Shown: piece by piece, positions 52,722 through 64,000 of the stretch
How positions within the stretch are numbered: position 1 is the first letter of the stretch
Layout: each line of letters opens with the position of its first letter
Assembly (NCBI RefSeq): GCF_002208095.1
Contig: NZ_CP017990.1
Span: 2,976,001-3,040,000, forward strand
DNA: 64,000 nt
Direction of reading: 5' to 3'
DNA from: Enterobacter cloacae complex sp. ECNIH7
GTDB taxonomy: Bacteria; Pseudomonadota; Gammaproteobacteria; Enterobacterales; Enterobacteriaceae
Program-made: the position numbers and the translations under genes
Notes under the pieces: generated by a model
The model's database searches: none
Seen by the model: only the letters and a program-made list of their open reading frames with translations
Told to the model about the DNA's origin: nothing

Positions 52722-54764
52722 TCAGGCGGCTGTGTACGCCACACGTTGTTCACGATTTAATCCCTGAAGCGCCGACACATCGACGATCAGCGCCACGCTA
52801 CCATCACCCAGAATGGTGGCGGCAGAAATACCCGGCACTTTGCGGTAGTTACTTTCGAGGTTCTTCACTACCACCTGGTGCTGGCCAATCAGCTGATCGA
52901 CCAGCAGCGCGTAGCGACGGCCCGCGCTTTGCAGGATCACAACGATGCCCTGCGTGGCCTCTGTCTTCGCCCCGTCCACTTCGAACACTTTCCACAGTTC
53001 CACCAGCGGCAGGTACTCACCGCGCACTTCGAGCACGCGCTCGCCGCCCGCCAGCGGATGCAGATCTTCTTCACGCGGCTGCAGGGATTCCATCACGGCG
53101 TTCAGCGGCAGGATAAAGACTTCGTCCGCCACTTTGACAGACATGCCGTCGAGGATCGCCAGCGTCAGCGGCAGCAGGATGCGAATGGTGGTGCCGGAAC
53201 CCTGTTTAGACTGGATCTCAACGTGGCCGCCCATCTCCTGGATGTTACGTTTCACCACGTCCATGCCTACGCCGCGCCCGGAGACGTCGGTCACCTGCTC
53301 TGCGGTAGAGAAGCCCGGCGCGAAGATGAGCATGCCCACTTCTTCATCGGTCATGTTTTCATTGACCGCCATCCCCTGCGAAATCGCTTTTGCAAGGATG
53401 CGCTCGCGGTTAAGACCCGCGCCGTCGTCGGTTACTTCGATGCAGATGTTCCCGCCCTGGTGTTCCGCAGAGAGGATCAGGTTACCGACCGGGGATTTAC
53501 CGGCGGCAATGCGGTTTTCCGGCAGTTCGATACCGTGGTCGAGGCTGTTACGCACCAGGTGCGTTAACGGGTCGATAATGCGCTCGATCAGGCTCTTATC
53601 CAGTTCGGTTGAGCTGCCCATCAGGGTCAGTTCAATCTGTTTATTCAGCTTGCTGGCAAGGTCGCGGACCAGACGCGGGAAGCGGCTGAAGACATATTCC
53701 ATCGGCATCATACGGATGGACATGACCGATTCCTGCAGGTCGCGGGCGTTACGCTGCAGCTGGCCCATGCTGGTGATCAGATCGCCGTGCGTGACCGGGT
53801 CCAGTTCGTTAGAACGCTGGGCCAGCATCGACTGGGTGATCACCAGTTCACCCACCAGGTTAATCAGCTGGTCGACCTTCTCAACGGCAACGCGGATACT
53901 GGTTGACTCGCTGGAGCGCGCGGCAGGCTTTTCACCACGGCCAGGTGCCGCGGCCTCTTTTGGCACGGCCTTCAGCGCCGGAGCCGCAGGAGCCACAGCC
54001 GGTGCGGCGGCCTGAGCGACAGAGGCCACCTCTTCCGCAGCGGCAGGGACGTCAACCGCAGCCGTTTCGGTTTCGGTTTCGAAGGCGATCTGGTCAGCTT
54101 CGATCACAAAGCACAGTACCGCCACGATATCGTCCTGGCCAATACCGTCATCAAGCGTCGCGGCAAGGCTGTCTTTGCCTTTTACCACGTTGCTTAATCT
54201 CGCCAGGTTACCCAGCTCTTCTTCCAGCAGGTTAACTTCATTCTCTTTGAGACGTGACAGCACAACGCGCAGTTTGCCCGCTTGTGCAGCGGCTGGCGCG
54301 GCCTCGTCGGCAGCAACCGCATCGACAACGCTCAGTTTCGCCGCAGGGACAACGGCTGCTGCGACCTCACCTTTTGCTTCCAGGGCGAGCTGGCGCAGCG
54401 CGTTACAGATGTATTCAAAGCTGGCGGCATCAGGCTCTGCCGAACTTTTATAGGCGTCGAGCTGTTCCTGCATAATATCTTTGGTTTCCAAAAACAGGTT
54501 GATAATGTCGGTATTGAGCTGCATCTCACCGCGTCGTGCTTCATCAAGCAGGTTTTCCATTAAATGGGTCGTTTCCTGCAGGATGGTAAATCCAAAGGTT
54601 CCGGCTCCGCCTTTAATAGAGTGCGCCGCGCGGAAGATGGCATTGAGCTGCTCGGAGTCCGGTGCTTCGGGCACCAAATCGAGCAAGTGTTGCTCCATAT
54701 CGGCCAACAATTCGTCGGCTTCATCAAAGAATGTCTGGTAAAAATCGCTAATATCCATGCTCAC
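52722..54764 (-). CDS. cheA: Chemotaxis histidine kinase CheA
   Basis: A 680-residue kinase with P1 (His48 in [16 protein letters not shown]), P2 CheY/CheB docking, P3 dimerisation, P4 ATPase (N-box [15 protein letters not shown]-boxes [11 protein letters not shown] and GRGVGMDVV) and P5 CheW-like domain. The start is GTG, as in E. coli, and an internal Met in ETKDIMQEQ could give the short form CheA-S. It is about 26 residues longer than the E. coli protein owing to Ala/Pro-rich linkers on both sides of P2. Four bases separate it from motB. Confidence 0.97.
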   Translation of the reverse strand: MSMDISDFYQTFFDEADELLADMEQHLLDLVPEAPDSEQLNAIFRAAHSIKGGAGTFGFTILQETTHLMENLLDEARRGEMQLNTDIINLFLETKDIMQEQLDAYKSSAEPDAASFEYICNALRQLALEAKGEVAAAVVPAAKLSVVDAVAADEAAPAAAQAGKLRVVLSRLKENEVNLLEEELGNLARLSNVVKGKDSLAATLDDGIGQDDIVAVLCFVIEADQIAFETETETAAVDVPAAAEEVASVAQAAAPAVAPAAPALKAVPKEAAAPGRGEKPAARSSESTSIRVAVEKVDQLINLVGELVITQSMLAQRSNELDPVTHGDLITSMGQLQRNARDLQESVMSIRMMPMEYVFSRFPRLVRDLASKLNKQIELTLMGSSTELDKSLIERIIDPLTHLVRNSLDHGIELPENRIAAGKSPVGNLILSAEHQGGNICIEVTDDGAGLNRERILAKAISQGMAVNENMTDEEVGMLIFAPGFSTAEQVTDVSGRGVGMDVVKRNIQEMGGHVEIQSKQGSGTTIRILLPLTLAILDGMSVKVADEVFILPLNAVMESLQPREEDLHPLAGGERVLEVRGEYLPLVELWKVFEVDGAKTEATQGIVVILQSAGRRYALLVDQLIGQHQVVVKNLESNYRKVPGISAATILGDGSVALIVDVSALQGLNREQRVAYTAA

Positions 54765-54768
54765 GCTA

Positions 54769-55698
54769 TCACCTCGGATTGGCTGGTGGCGATGTTGGAA
54801 CGGCAGCCGAAGGAACGGCCCCAGGCTGTTTTAAATCGTCCAGTGACTCATTCTGACTTTCGGCGTTTTCATGCAGGATGGCCTGCTCCGCCTGCTGGTT
54901 CAGCACTAAAAGACTGATACGACGGTTGATGGCATCATCCGGCCCGCGGTCGGAAACGCGCATGGTTGCGGCCATGCCGACTACGCGCAGTACCTTGCCA
55001 TCATCAAGCCCACCTGCCACCAGCTCGCGACGCGAGGCGTTGGCACGATCGGCAGAAAGCTCCCAGTTGCTGTATCCTTTCTCCCCACTGGCGTACGGGA
55101 AATCATCCGTGTGTCCTGACAGGCTGATTCGGTTAGGAATGCCGTTCAGCACCGGTGCAATGGCACGCAGAATGTCGCGCATGTACGGTTCGACTTCCGC
55201 ACTCCCGGTTTTAAACATTGGGCGGTTCTGGCTGTCGATAATCTGAATACGCAGCCCTTCCTGCACCAGGTCGATCTTCAGATGCGGGCGCAGCGCGCGC
55301 AGCTTCGGATCCGCCTCAATCAGCTGATCGAGATCGCCACGCAGTTTCTTCAGACGCGCCTGCTCCATCTTTCTTTTCAGCTCGTCGATGTTCGGCTCTT
55401 TTTTCACCTCACCCTTCTGCTGGGTGTAATCATCGCCGCCACCCGGGATCGGGCTTTCGCTGTTAGAGATACGCGGCCCACCGGCCACCGCCGTTGCCAG
55501 CGGCGTACGGAAATATTCGGCAATCTGGATCAGTTCTTTTGGGCTGGAGATGGAGATCAGCCACATCACCAGAAAGAACGCCATCATTGCGGTCATAAAG
55601 TCGGCGTACGCAATTTTCCACGAGCCGTGCGCGCCATGCCCGCCGCCCTTGTGCTTGCGTTTTTTTACGATGACGATCGGATGGGACTGGTTTTTCAT
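54769..55698 (-). CDS. motB: Flagellar stator protein MotB
   Basis: A 309-residue stator protein: one membrane helix with the proton-carrying Asp33 in [19 protein letters not shown], a plug and linker, and a C-terminal OmpA-like peptidoglycan-binding domain ([16 protein letters not shown], about 208-223). With MotA it forms the proton channel that drives rotation. It overlaps motA by four bases. Confidence 0.98.
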   Translation of the reverse strand: MKNQSHPIVIVKKRKHKGGGHGAHGSWKIAYADFMTAMMAFFLVMWLISISSPKELIQIAEYFRTPLATAVAGGPRISNSESPIPGGGDDYTQQKGEVKKEPNIDELKRKMEQARLKKLRGDLDQLIEADPKLRALRPHLKIDLVQEGLRIQIIDSQNRPMFKTGSAEVEPYMRDILRAIAPVLNGIPNRISLSGHTDDFPYASGEKGYSNWELSADRANASRRELVAGGLDDGKVLRVVGMAATMRVSDRGPDDAINRRISLLVLNQQAEQAILHENAESQNESLDDLKQPGAVPSAAVPTSPPANPR

Positions 55699-56582
55699 GC
55701 GTCCTCAGTTGTCGTCTGTTGGTTTGGGTTTTTCACCGCACGCACGTGTTCTTCAAGCTCGATAAACGACGGACGCTCGCTGGAGTAAAGCGTTTTACGG
55801 CCAAACTCAACCGCGATCGGTGGCGCGTAACCGTTGAGGTTAGAGAGCAGCGTGATCTTCACGCACTGCATCATTTTGGTGGTTTCCGCGCTCTTCTGGC
55901 GCAGAACGCTCGCCAGCGGCGAGATGAAGCCGTACGCCAGCAAAATACCGAGGAAAGTCCCCACCATCGCGTGGGCAATCAGCGCGCCCAGCTCGGCTGC
56001 CGGACGGTCCGCCGAGGCCAGGGCGTGAACCACGCCCATTACCGCGGCAACGATACCGAATGCCGGAAGCGAGTCGCCGACCAGCGCCAGGCTGTTGGCC
56101 GGCACTTCAGATTCGCTTTCGTGGGTTTCAATCTCTTCGTCCATCAGCGCTTCGATTTCGAAGGTATTCATGTTGCCGCTGATGATGAGTCGCAGATAGT
56201 CGACGATGAAATCCAGCATCATGGCGTCAGCAAGAATTCGCGGATAGCTGGCAAAAATTTCGCTTTCTTTCGGGTTTTCAATATCCCGTTCAAGCGAGAA
56301 CATGCCCTGCTGACGCGACTTCGCCATCAGGCGATAGAGCAGTGCCAGCAGATCCATATACATACTTTTGGTGTATTTCGAGCGACGGAACAGCAACGGA
56401 ATCGCTTTCAGCGTGCCCTTGATCGATTTACCGTTGTTACCAACGATAAAAGCCCCTACCCCTGCGCCGCCGATGATAATAAGTTCAGCCGGTTGATAGA
56501 GTGCTCCAAGGTGCCCGCCGGTCATCATGTAACCGCCGAAAACTGTACCGAGAACTACCAGGTAACCTAATAAGATAAGCAC
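55695..56582 (-). CDS. motA: Flagellar stator protein MotA
   Basis: A 295-residue four-helix membrane protein, the same length as E. coli MotA, with a large cytoplasmic loop (about 60-165) holding the charged residues that contact FliG. The start is GTG, as in E. coli, with AAGGA seven bases before it. It is first in motAB-cheAW. Its transcription probably begins at the sigma-28 promoter in flhC. Confidence 0.98.
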   Translation of the reverse strand: MLILLGYLVVLGTVFGGYMMTGGHLGALYQPAELIIIGGAGVGAFIVGNNGKSIKGTLKAIPLLFRRSKYTKSMYMDLLALLYRLMAKSRQQGMFSLERDIENPKESEIFASYPRILADAMMLDFIVDYLRLIISGNMNTFEIEALMDEEIETHESESEVPANSLALVGDSLPAFGIVAAVMGVVHALASADRPAAELGALIAHAMVGTFLGILLAYGFISPLASVLRQKSAETTKMMQCVKITLLSNLNGYAPPIAVEFGRKTLYSSERPSFIELEEHVRAVKNPNQQTTTEDA

Positions 56583-56649
56583 GACATCATCCTTCCGCTA
56601 GTGACTATGGCAAGGACGTCCAGCTCGCAGCGTTTACCGTTTGCGGGGT

Positions 56650-56682
56650 AAAAAAAAGCAGCGGTAATTGCTTACCGCTGCT
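56650..56682 (-). terminator. Terminator between flhC and motA
   Basis: An 11-bp stem AGCAGCGGTAA / TTACCGCTGCT with a 4-base loop is followed on the minus strand by eight Ts. It lies about 24 bases after the flhC stop and 68 bases before the motA start. Confidence 0.92.
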
Positions 56683-56741
56683 GGAATCTTTCCCACACGT
56701 TCGGGTTAAACAGCTTGTTCGATCTGTTCATCCAGCAGTTG
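56650..56741 (-). ncRNA. motR: Predicted MotR sRNA upstream of motA
   Basis: A sigma-28 promoter in the flhC 3' end (56749-56775) and an intrinsic terminator (stem AGCAGCGGTAA / TTACCGCTGCT, 56657-56682, then T8) frame a transcript of about 92 nt. E. coli MotR is a sigma-28-dependent sRNA of about this size, produced from the same place. The same terminator ends flhDC and would attenuate motA. Ends are predicted from the promoter and terminator only. Confidence 0.7.
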
Positions 56742-57284
56742 TGGAATAATATCGGCAGCATCCCGGGAAAGTTTACGTCTTTTTACTGCGCGGGATGGAG
56801 GCTGACATAAACTACAGGCGAAGCTGCCTGCAGGCTGATGAGCATGGGTAATAAAATTGCCGTCGCAGCAGTTGCAGCGCGACAGTTCAAGCATTCCGCT
56901 CTCAACAAAACGCACCAGCGTCCATGCGCGGGTCAGCGCCAGCAGAGGGCCTTCTTCCTGCTGTGGGCATTGTTCAAGGTAAAGTTTGTACGCTTTGATC
57001 ACGGCGTCAACGCCGCTGCACAAACCGGTTTTGAGAAGATACTGCCAGGCATTACAGAACATGGAAGCATGAATATTCTGCTCCCACGTCATAAACCAGT
57101 CGGTAGAAAACGGCAGCATGCCTTTCGGCGGGGGACTACCACGTAACTCTTTGTACAGCTTGATGAGACGACCACGGCTCAGCTGAGTCTCGCTTTCCAG
57201 CATTTGTAAACGAGCACCCAGCGTAATCAGCTCCATGGCCAACTGTATGTCACGCGCTTCCTGAACAATGCTTTTCTCGCTCAT
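56706..57284 (-). CDS. flhC: Flagellar master regulator FlhC
   Basis: A 192-residue subunit of the FlhD4C2 activator of class 2 flagellar promoters. Four cysteines that bind zinc are in [10 protein letters not shown] and FACSLCQPP (about residues 137-160). It starts two bases after the flhD stop. The 3' end also carries a sigma-28 promoter read in the same direction. Confidence 0.97.
   Translation of the reverse strand: MSEKSIVQEARDIQLAMELITLGARLQMLESETQLSRGRLIKLYKELRGSPPPKGMLPFSTDWFMTWEQNIHASMFCNAWQYLLKTGLCSGVDAVIKAYKLYLEQCPQQEEGPLLALTRAWTLVRFVESGMLELSRCNCCDGNFITHAHQPAGSFACSLCQPPSRAVKRRKLSRDAADIIPQLLDEQIEQAV
56749..56775 (-). promoter_or_regulatory. Sigma-28 (FliA) promoter inside flhC
   Basis: TAAACTTT, 11 bases, GCCGATAT on the minus strand differs from the FliA consensus by two bases. 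A start near 56741 serves the MotR-type RNA and, by readthrough, motAB-cheAW. Confidence 0.88.
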
Positions 57285-57286
57285 TG

Positions 57287-57646
57287 CTAGGCCCTTTTCT
57301 TACGGGCTGCGTCATCAGGCTGGCTGATTTCGTTAAGCAAGCGAGTGGAAAGAAGAATACCGGTATGGATCTGTTGGAGATCGTCCACACGGGATTCCTG
57401 CGTCAGACGCGTTATTGTCTGCGAATCATCGAAACGGAACTGGCAAACCAGTTGATTCGTTTCAGCCAGTTTAACCATCTGCGGGAGGGTTAAGCCGCCC
57501 AGCATGGTTGCCATTTCTTCGTTAATACCCAGACGAAACATCGCGGACGCCTTGTCCTGACTAATCAAACGCTGCGCGAGCAGTAAATACGACAAATTGA
57601 TGTCATAGATATGTTTTAGCAACTCGGATGTATGCATTGTTCCCAT
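57287..57646 (-). CDS. flhD: Flagellar master regulator FlhD
   Basis: A 119-residue (from 57646) or 116-residue (ATG at 57637, [12 protein letters not shown]) helical protein, the other half of FlhD4C2. Both starts are used in enterobacterial annotation and neither has a strong ribosome site. Weak sites and the structured leader fit the post-transcriptional control (CsrA, sRNAs) known for flhDC. Confidence 0.97.
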   Translation of the reverse strand: MGTMHTSELLKHIYDINLSYLLLAQRLISQDKASAMFRLGINEEMATMLGGLTLPQMVKLAETNQLVCQFRFDDSQTITRLTQESRVDDLQQIHTGILLSTRLLNEISQPDDAARKKRA

Positions 57647-57671
57647 CCCGAATAACCAACTATTATTTTTA

Positions 57672-57715
57672 TGCGGAAAGACCGCACCCCGTGATGTCGC
57701 CGGGAAATCACCCGG
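57672..57715 (-). promoter_or_regulatory. Two hairpins in the flhD leader
   Basis: TGCGG / CCGCA (57672-57686) and CCGGG / CCCGG (57700-57715) form small stems 26 to 70 bases before the flhD start. They lie in the region where CsrA and sRNAs act on E. coli flhDC mRNA. Confidence 0.5.
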
Positions 57716-57828
57716 TATAAAAAAGAAAAGGCTAAATGCATAGTTGAATTTAGGTTTGTATTCACTGAAACCGTAAGAGAGAAACCGCGAATGCGTCTCT
57801 TACATGATTTATCATTTCTTACAAATAA

Positions 57829-57843
57829 CTAAGATTTTTCCTA
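57829..57843 (-). promoter_or_regulatory. RcsAB box of flhDC
   Basis: TAGGAAAAATCTTAG on the minus strand is identical, as far as I recall, to the RcsAB site of E. coli flhDC. It lies just after the predicted transcription start. Envelope stress through Rcs would repress motility here. Confidence 0.88.
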
Positions 57844-57854
57844 ATTCGACGCAA

Positions 57855-57883
57855 ACTCTACTCGTCAGTTTTGACACATACAA
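57855..57883 (-). promoter_or_regulatory. flhDC promoter
   Basis: TTGTAT (57883-57878) and TAGAGT (57860-57855) with a 17-base gap predict a start near 57848, giving a leader of about 200 bases as in E. coli. The CRP site is then centred near -70. Confidence 0.65.
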
Positions 57884-57910
57884 TCCAGCCACCCTCAAAT
57901 TTAAAAAAAA

Positions 57911-57926
57911 TGTGATCCACGTCACA
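57911..57926. promoter_or_regulatory. CRP site of flhDC
   Basis: TGTGATCCACGTCACA has both consensus half-sites. Centred near -70 to the predicted flhDC start, it is placed like the activating CRP site of E. coli flhDC. Confidence 0.9.
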
Positions 57927-57931
57927 CAATT

Positions 57932-58431
57932 TAAGTGAATATGACCCATAAATCCATCAGTATGACTTGTAATTTGTTCAATATTTATACAATCAGTACT
58001 GTTTTGTATTCTTAATTGACGAATACTCATGCAGAAGGGTGATCCAAACTGGCATACAACGTGCTTTTCCTGCCGTAAGCGCCGCGCGGAAACATTTACA
58101 TCAGGCCCCTCTCCTGGAAACATTTTTCTTACCGTGAAAAAACATATAGTTATGCAGCTAGTACAAAAAAGTTGTTTCAGAACGTTATCATTCGAAATGA
58201 GTTTGTAACGCATCAAAACGATTTAACAGTCAAAGCGTGGATTTGTGTGATTTACGTTAAGTTGTTAATTTTTTTCATTTAGGCGCATTTTTCAGTTATT
58301 CTTCTTATAAGAATAATTAATGAATAATTATGATAAGCTTCACACTAATGTCGTAATCTGCTCTTGCAGAACCGGAGATTTCGCGGTAAAGGTGGTTAAA
58401 CGCTGTCTTTCAGACATCCAAGGAGTGCGCC
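57932..58431. other. AT-rich region between flhDC and uspC
   Basis: About 500 bases without a gene or insertion element. It contains a 10-base direct repeat GGAAACATTT at 58088 and 58116, and a perfect inverted repeat TTATTCTT / AAGAATAA at 58296-58316, about 115 bases before uspC. The region resembles the long regulatory zone that binds H-NS and other factors in E. coli. Confidence 0.6.
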
Positions 58432-58860
58432 ATGAGTTACTCCCATCTTCTTGTTTCCGTTGCAGTTTCTCCCGAAAGCCATCAACTCGTCGCCCGGGCA
58501 GTTTCCATTGCCAGACCCCACAATGCCCGCATCAGCCTCATCACGCTCGCTGCCGAGCCGGAGATGTATAATCAGCTGGCCGCCCCCATGCTGGAGGATA
58601 TTCGCGAGGTTCTGCAGGAAGAAACGCAGCAATTTCTGCGCGAATTAGTGGAAAAGGCACAATATCCTGTTTATGAGACCGTTATTGCGACAGGGGAACT
58701 TAACGCCCATATTCTCGATATGTGTCGTAAACAAAATATTGATTTAGTGATTTGCGGGAACCATAACCACAGCTTTTTATCGCGGGCAGCCTGCGCGGCG
58801 AAAACTATTGTCGCGTCGAGCCAGGTCGATGTGCTATTAGTGCCGCTTGGGGGGCATTAA
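58432..58860 (+). CDS. uspC: Universal stress protein C
   Basis: A 142-residue UspA-type protein beginning MSYSHLLVSVAVSPESHQLV, the length of E. coli UspC. The C-terminal part IDLVICGNHNHSFLSRAACAAKTIVASSQVDVLLVP takes the place of the UspA dimer and nucleotide region. UspC is linked to osmotic stress and motility. AAGGAG precedes the ATG. It is convergent with otsA. Confidence 0.94.
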   Translation: MSYSHLLVSVAVSPESHQLVARAVSIARPHNARISLITLAAEPEMYNQLAAPMLEDIREVLQEETQQFLRELVEKAQYPVYETVIATGELNAHILDMCRKQNIDLVICGNHNHSFLSRAACAAKTIVASSQVDVLLVPLGGH

Positions 58861-58875
58861 CCCCCCAGCAGTAAA

Positions 58876-61096
<2,221 letters not shown>

Positions 61097-61101
61097 TTAC
61101 G

Positions 61102-61143
61102 AGAGGTAAACGCCTTTACCTCTTTCATAGCCATGTAAGTATA
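61102..61143 (-). promoter_or_regulatory. otsBA promoter and 5' hairpin
   Basis: The minus strand has CTATACT (TATACT at 61143-61138), a sigma-S-like extended -10 with no good -35. A start near 61131 would put a perfect 9-bp hairpin (AGAGGTAAA / TTTACCTCT, 4-base loop, 61102-61123) almost at the 5' end of the mRNA, before the ribosome site. Confidence 0.6.
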
Positions 61144-61171
61144 GACAGTGTGACGTGGCTCGCCATTTGAC

Positions 61172-61205
61172 AACCGCCCCGCCAGTATTACTGGCGAGGC
61201 GGTTA
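61172..61205 (-). terminator. GC hairpin between araH and otsB
   Basis: AACCGCC...GCCAGTA pairs with TACTGGC...GGCGGTT, a stem of about 16 bp with one mismatch. It lies about 50 bases after araH. No T run follows, so it may be a weak terminator or a 3' stabiliser. Confidence 0.6.
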
Positions 61206-61254
61206 AGGGGTCAACTATGGTTATAAGTTGAGCAATAAAAGGTGGGAAAAAGGA

Positions 61255-62244
61255 CTAAACGGTACGCTTCGCTTTTTGCTTGTAACGGTCGAAAATCACC
61301 GCTGCCAGCAGGATCAGGCCACGCACCACGTACTGCGAGAATGGCGAAATATTCAGCAGGTTCATGGCGTTCTCTACCGTGCCTAAAATCAGGATACCGG
61401 CCACCACATATGAGATTTTTCCGATGCCGCCCTTGAGGGAAACTCCCCCTAAAACGCAGGCCGAAATGACGATCAGCTCGTAACCAATAGAGGTCATCGG
61501 CTGGCCGCTGGTCATGCGCGACGCAAGAATAATTCCCGCGGCGGCAGAAACCAGCCCTGAGAGCACAAAGATAATAATCTTGGTTCGCACTACCGGCACC
61601 CCGGCCAGACGAGCGGCCTCTTCGTTACCGCCAATCGCCAGCGTATTGCGGCCAAAGGTGGTCCGGTTGAGCAGGAAGCCGAACAGGATCAGGCAGGCCA
61701 CGGTCAGCCAGATTGGCGCAGGCAGACCCAGCCAGTTGGCGTAACCCAGGGTAAAGAAGCGCTCGTCTTCAATCCCCACCGCTTTACCGTCGGAGATGAT
61801 ATAGGCCAGCCCGCGGACAATTTGCATTGTCGCAAGCGTGGTGATCAGGGCGTTAATCTTCAGGCGTGCGATAACAAACCCGTTCACCAGACCGCTGATG
61901 ACGCCGAGTAGCAGACCGGCCAGAACGCCAATCCACAGGCTCTCCGTCATGTTGATCACCACTGCCGTCGTGACGCCCGCACAGGCAATCACCGACGCTA
62001 CCGACAGGTCAAAATCGCCGGAGGCCAGACAGAACAGCATCCCGCAGGCCACCATCCCGGACATGGAAATGGCCAGCCCCAGCCCCTTCATATTAATGAA
62101 GGTGGCAAAGTTAGGAACAAAGATCGCGCAGGCGAGGAACAGCGCGGCAAAGACCACAAGCATGCCGTACTGATCCCAGATACGTCCAAAACTCAGCGCC
62201 GACTTCGACTTCGGCGCTCCGGATGTAGTAACAGAGGACATCAT
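61255..62244 (-). CDS. araH: AraH, L-arabinose ABC transporter permease
   Basis: A 329-residue permease of the ribose/arabinose family with eight to ten membrane segments and the EAA-like loop GGNEEAARLAGVPV near residue 215. Together with AraF and AraG it imports L-arabinose. Two ATG codons in a row follow GGAG; the second (62241) has the better spacing. It lies 11 bases after araG. Confidence 0.95.
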   Translation of the reverse strand: MMSSVTTSGAPKSKSALSFGRIWDQYGMLVVFAALFLACAIFVPNFATFINMKGLGLAISMSGMVACGMLFCLASGDFDLSVASVIACAGVTTAVVINMTESLWIGVLAGLLLGVISGLVNGFVIARLKINALITTLATMQIVRGLAYIISDGKAVGIEDERFFTLGYANWLGLPAPIWLTVACLILFGFLLNRTTFGRNTLAIGGNEEAARLAGVPVVRTKIIIFVLSGLVSAAAGIILASRMTSGQPMTSIGYELIVISACVLGGVSLKGGIGKISYVVAGILILGTVENAMNLLNISPFSQYVVRGLILLAAVIFDRYKQKAKRTV

Positions 62245-62255
62245 TAACTCCTTAC

Positions 62256-63770
62256 TCAGGCGACAGCCTGGCTGACTTTAGGCATGGCGAGGTTCAACGC
62301 CTGTTGTTCATTCGCCTGTTCATGAAGTAATTCACCGGCAATTTCGCCTTCACGCATCACCACAATGCGGTCGGCCACGCCAAGCACCTCCGGCAGATCG
62401 CTGGAGGCGAAGAGCACCGCCACGCCGCGTTTTGCCAGCTCATAGATCACGTTATAAATCTCGTGTTTTGCCCCCACATCGATACCGCGCGTCGGCTCAT
62501 CCAGCAAAATGACCTTCATATCTTCGGACAGCCAGCGGCCTAAAATCGCCTTCTGCTGGTTTCCGCCTGACAGATTCATGATCAGCTGTTCCGGACCCGG
62601 CGTTTTAATATTCAGAGAGCGAATATGGTGGTCGGCATTGCTCGACTCCCAGCCATCGTTTATCAGGCAGCCTGCGCGAATAAACTTGCGGCGAGCGGAA
62701 ATATTGATGTTGTCGCGTACCGAATGCACCGGAATAATCCCCTCGGCTTTACGGTCTTCCGGGCAGAGCATCATGCCCGCCCCGATCGCGTGGGCCGGTT
62801 TCTGGATATCGACCCGTTCACCATCAATAGAAACCTGCCCTTCGGTAATACGGGTTCCACCGAACAGGCCTTTCATTAATTCACTGCGCCCCGCCCCCAC
62901 CAGACCAAACAGGCCGACAATTTCGCCGCTGCGAACGGATAACGAAATCGGCGTGCGCACGCCCGGCGCTTTGACGCTGTCCAGGCGCAGGCGTTCAGGG
63001 CCATACTGACGCGGCTGCCAGTGATAAATATCACCCAGCTCGCGTCCGACCATCGCCTGAACAAGCTGGTCATGGTTAACCTGCTGCATGTCGGTAAAGG
63101 TGCGCACATAGCGCCCATCTTTAAAGACGGTGATGGCGTCGCTCAGGGCAAATATCTCTTCCATGCGGTGCGAGACATACAAAATCGTACGGCCTTCCTG
63201 ACGCAATTCGCGGATCACGCGGAACAGATTTTCTATTTCACGCGCAGAGAGCGAACTGGTGGGCTCATCGAAGGCGATAATTCTGGCGTTACGCGCCAGC
63301 GCCTTGGCAATTTCAACCATCTGCCACTGGCCGATGGAGAGATATTTCAGCGGCGTCTGGGGATCGACGTCCAGACCAAGATGTTTAAGCTGCAGCCCCG
63401 CTTCATAATTAAGTAGCGAACGATTTACCACGCCGCCTTTGTGCGGGAGCTGTCCTAAATAGATGTTTTCCGCCACGGTCATCTCAGGAATGAGGTGCAG
63501 CTCCTGATAGATGATCGCAACCCCGGCATTGAGCGCCGCCGTGGTATCGGCAAACGCCACCTCTTCGCCGCGAATGGCCAGCGTGCCGGTCGTAGGCGCA
63601 TAGTTGCCGCTGAGGATCTTCAACAGCGTGGATTTCCCCGCGCCGTTTTCCCCCATCAGGGCGTGAACCTGGCCGGCATAGCAGTCGAAGCTGATATCGG
63701 TCAGCGCGTTAACACCGGGGAAAGTTTTCCCGATGCCGCGAAAAGAGAGATACGGATCAGACTGTCGCAT
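62256..63770 (-). CDS. araG: AraG, L-arabinose ABC transporter ATPase
   Basis: A 504-residue double ABC ATPase, as long as E. coli AraG. The first domain has Walker [10 protein letters not shown] near residue 40 and Walker [12 protein letters not shown] near 160; the second has [10 protein letters not shown] near 288, signature [15 protein letters not shown] near 398 and Walker [13 protein letters not shown] near 420. It powers arabinose uptake. Confidence 0.97.
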   Translation of the reverse strand: MRQSDPYLSFRGIGKTFPGVNALTDISFDCYAGQVHALMGENGAGKSTLLKILSGNYAPTTGTLAIRGEEVAFADTTAALNAGVAIIYQELHLIPEMTVAENIYLGQLPHKGGVVNRSLLNYEAGLQLKHLGLDVDPQTPLKYLSIGQWQMVEIAKALARNARIIAFDEPTSSLSAREIENLFRVIRELRQEGRTILYVSHRMEEIFALSDAITVFKDGRYVRTFTDMQQVNHDQLVQAMVGRELGDIYHWQPRQYGPERLRLDSVKAPGVRTPISLSVRSGEIVGLFGLVGAGRSELMKGLFGGTRITEGQVSIDGERVDIQKPAHAIGAGMMLCPEDRKAEGIIPVHSVRDNINISARRKFIRAGCLINDGWESSNADHHIRSLNIKTPGPEQLIMNLSGGNQQKAILGRWLSEDMKVILLDEPTRGIDVGAKHEIYNVIYELAKRGVAVLFASSDLPEVLGVADRIVVMREGEIAGELLHEQANEQQALNLAMPKVSQAVA

Positions 63771-63804
63771 AACGTCTCCGTGATTCCTGTAGTGTGTACG
63801 TCTG

Positions 63805-63827
63805 GCCCCTCACGAAGCATGAGGGGC
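63805..63827 (-). repeat. Intercistronic hairpin araF-araG
   Basis: GCCCCTCA / TGAGGGGC stem with a 7-base loop lies 15 bases after the araF stop. Hairpins here commonly protect the more abundant upstream mRNA for the binding protein and lower downstream expression. Confidence 0.7.
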
Positions 63828-63841
63828 ACAATCACCGCGTA

Positions 63842-64000
63842 TTACTTACCGCCCAGCCCTTTTTTCGCCAGCTCCTCTTTGAAGTTGTCGCGGGTAATCA
63901 GCACCACGTCGGTCACTTCGGTAAATTTCGGCGGTTCGGCCCCTTTGGTTACCCAGTTGTAGAGCATCTCACTGGATTTGTAGCCGTGAACGTCCGGGCT
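63842..64000 (-). CDS. araF: AraF, L-arabinose-binding protein (partial, C-terminus)
   Basis: Only the last 52 codons and the stop are in the window. The translated end, EMLYNWVTKGAEPPKF ... DNFKEELAKKGLGGK, matches the C-terminus of E. coli AraF, the periplasmic receptor for L-arabinose. It is the first gene of araFGH and continues past the right edge. Confidence 0.93.
   Translation of the reverse strand, partial: SPDVHGYKSSEMLYNWVTKGAEPPKFTEVTDVVLITRDNFKEELAKKGLGGK

Overview
The window is enterobacterial chromosomal backbone, most like Enterobacter or a close relative such as Lelliottia or Leclercia. Almost every gene has a recognisable E. coli K-12 counterpart in the same order as the yebZ-to-araF part of that chromosome. 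Protein lengths often match E. coli exactly (HolE 76, PurT 392, Edd 603, PykA 480, CheZ 214, CheY 129, Tap 533). REP and ERIC repeats sit in the gaps. No prophage, insertion sequence, CRISPR array, tRNA or rRNA gene was found. The genus is inferred from synteny and repeat style, not from a search.

Layout. 1-5800: copper genes yobA-yebZ, holE, yobB, exoX, ptrB and yebE. 5921-14201: purT with a PurR box, then central carbon metabolism (eda, edd, zwf, hexR, pykA) with GntR- and HexR-type operators. 14247-19234: lpxM, mepM and the divergent znuA / znuCB zinc importer with a Zur box. 19287-24542: ruvB, ruvA, ruvC, yebC, nudB and aspS. 24806-28386: yecD, yecE, yecN, cmoA and cmoB. 28387-32004: REP and ERIC repeats, cutC with a predicted MicL sRNA in its 3' end, yecM and argS. 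32040-34767: an accessory pair, a GH105 unsaturated rhamnogalacturonyl hydrolase and a GPH-type symporter. 35030-57646: flagellar and chemotaxis genes (flhEAB, cheZYBR, tap, tar, cheW, cheA, motB, motA, flhC, flhD). 58432-64000: uspC, otsA, otsB, araH, araG and the 3' end of araF.

The main departure from the E. coli order lies inside the chemotaxis block. In E. coli motA-motB-cheA-cheW-tar-tap-cheR-cheB-cheY-cheZ are contiguous. Here about 7 kb separates cheW from tar. It carries a five-gene archaic (Csu-like) chaperone-usher pilus operon with spore-coat-U subunits on the minus strand, and a DAACS-family transporter on the plus strand. A near-consensus sigma-28 promoter directly upstream of tar would keep the downstream chemotaxis genes under flagellar control. 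Pilus transcripts run in the same direction toward tar with no visible terminator, so adhesion and motility genes may be coupled.

Functional links. The pectin-type pair at 32-35 kb would feed unsaturated galacturonate toward KDG and KDPG, the substrate of Eda encoded at 7.2 kb. Tar keeps the aspartate-binding arginines, and the transporter beside it has binding residues that suit an acidic amino acid. The flhDC upstream region keeps CRP and RcsAB sites. A sigma-28 promoter inside flhC followed by a terminator predicts a MotR-type sRNA ahead of motA.
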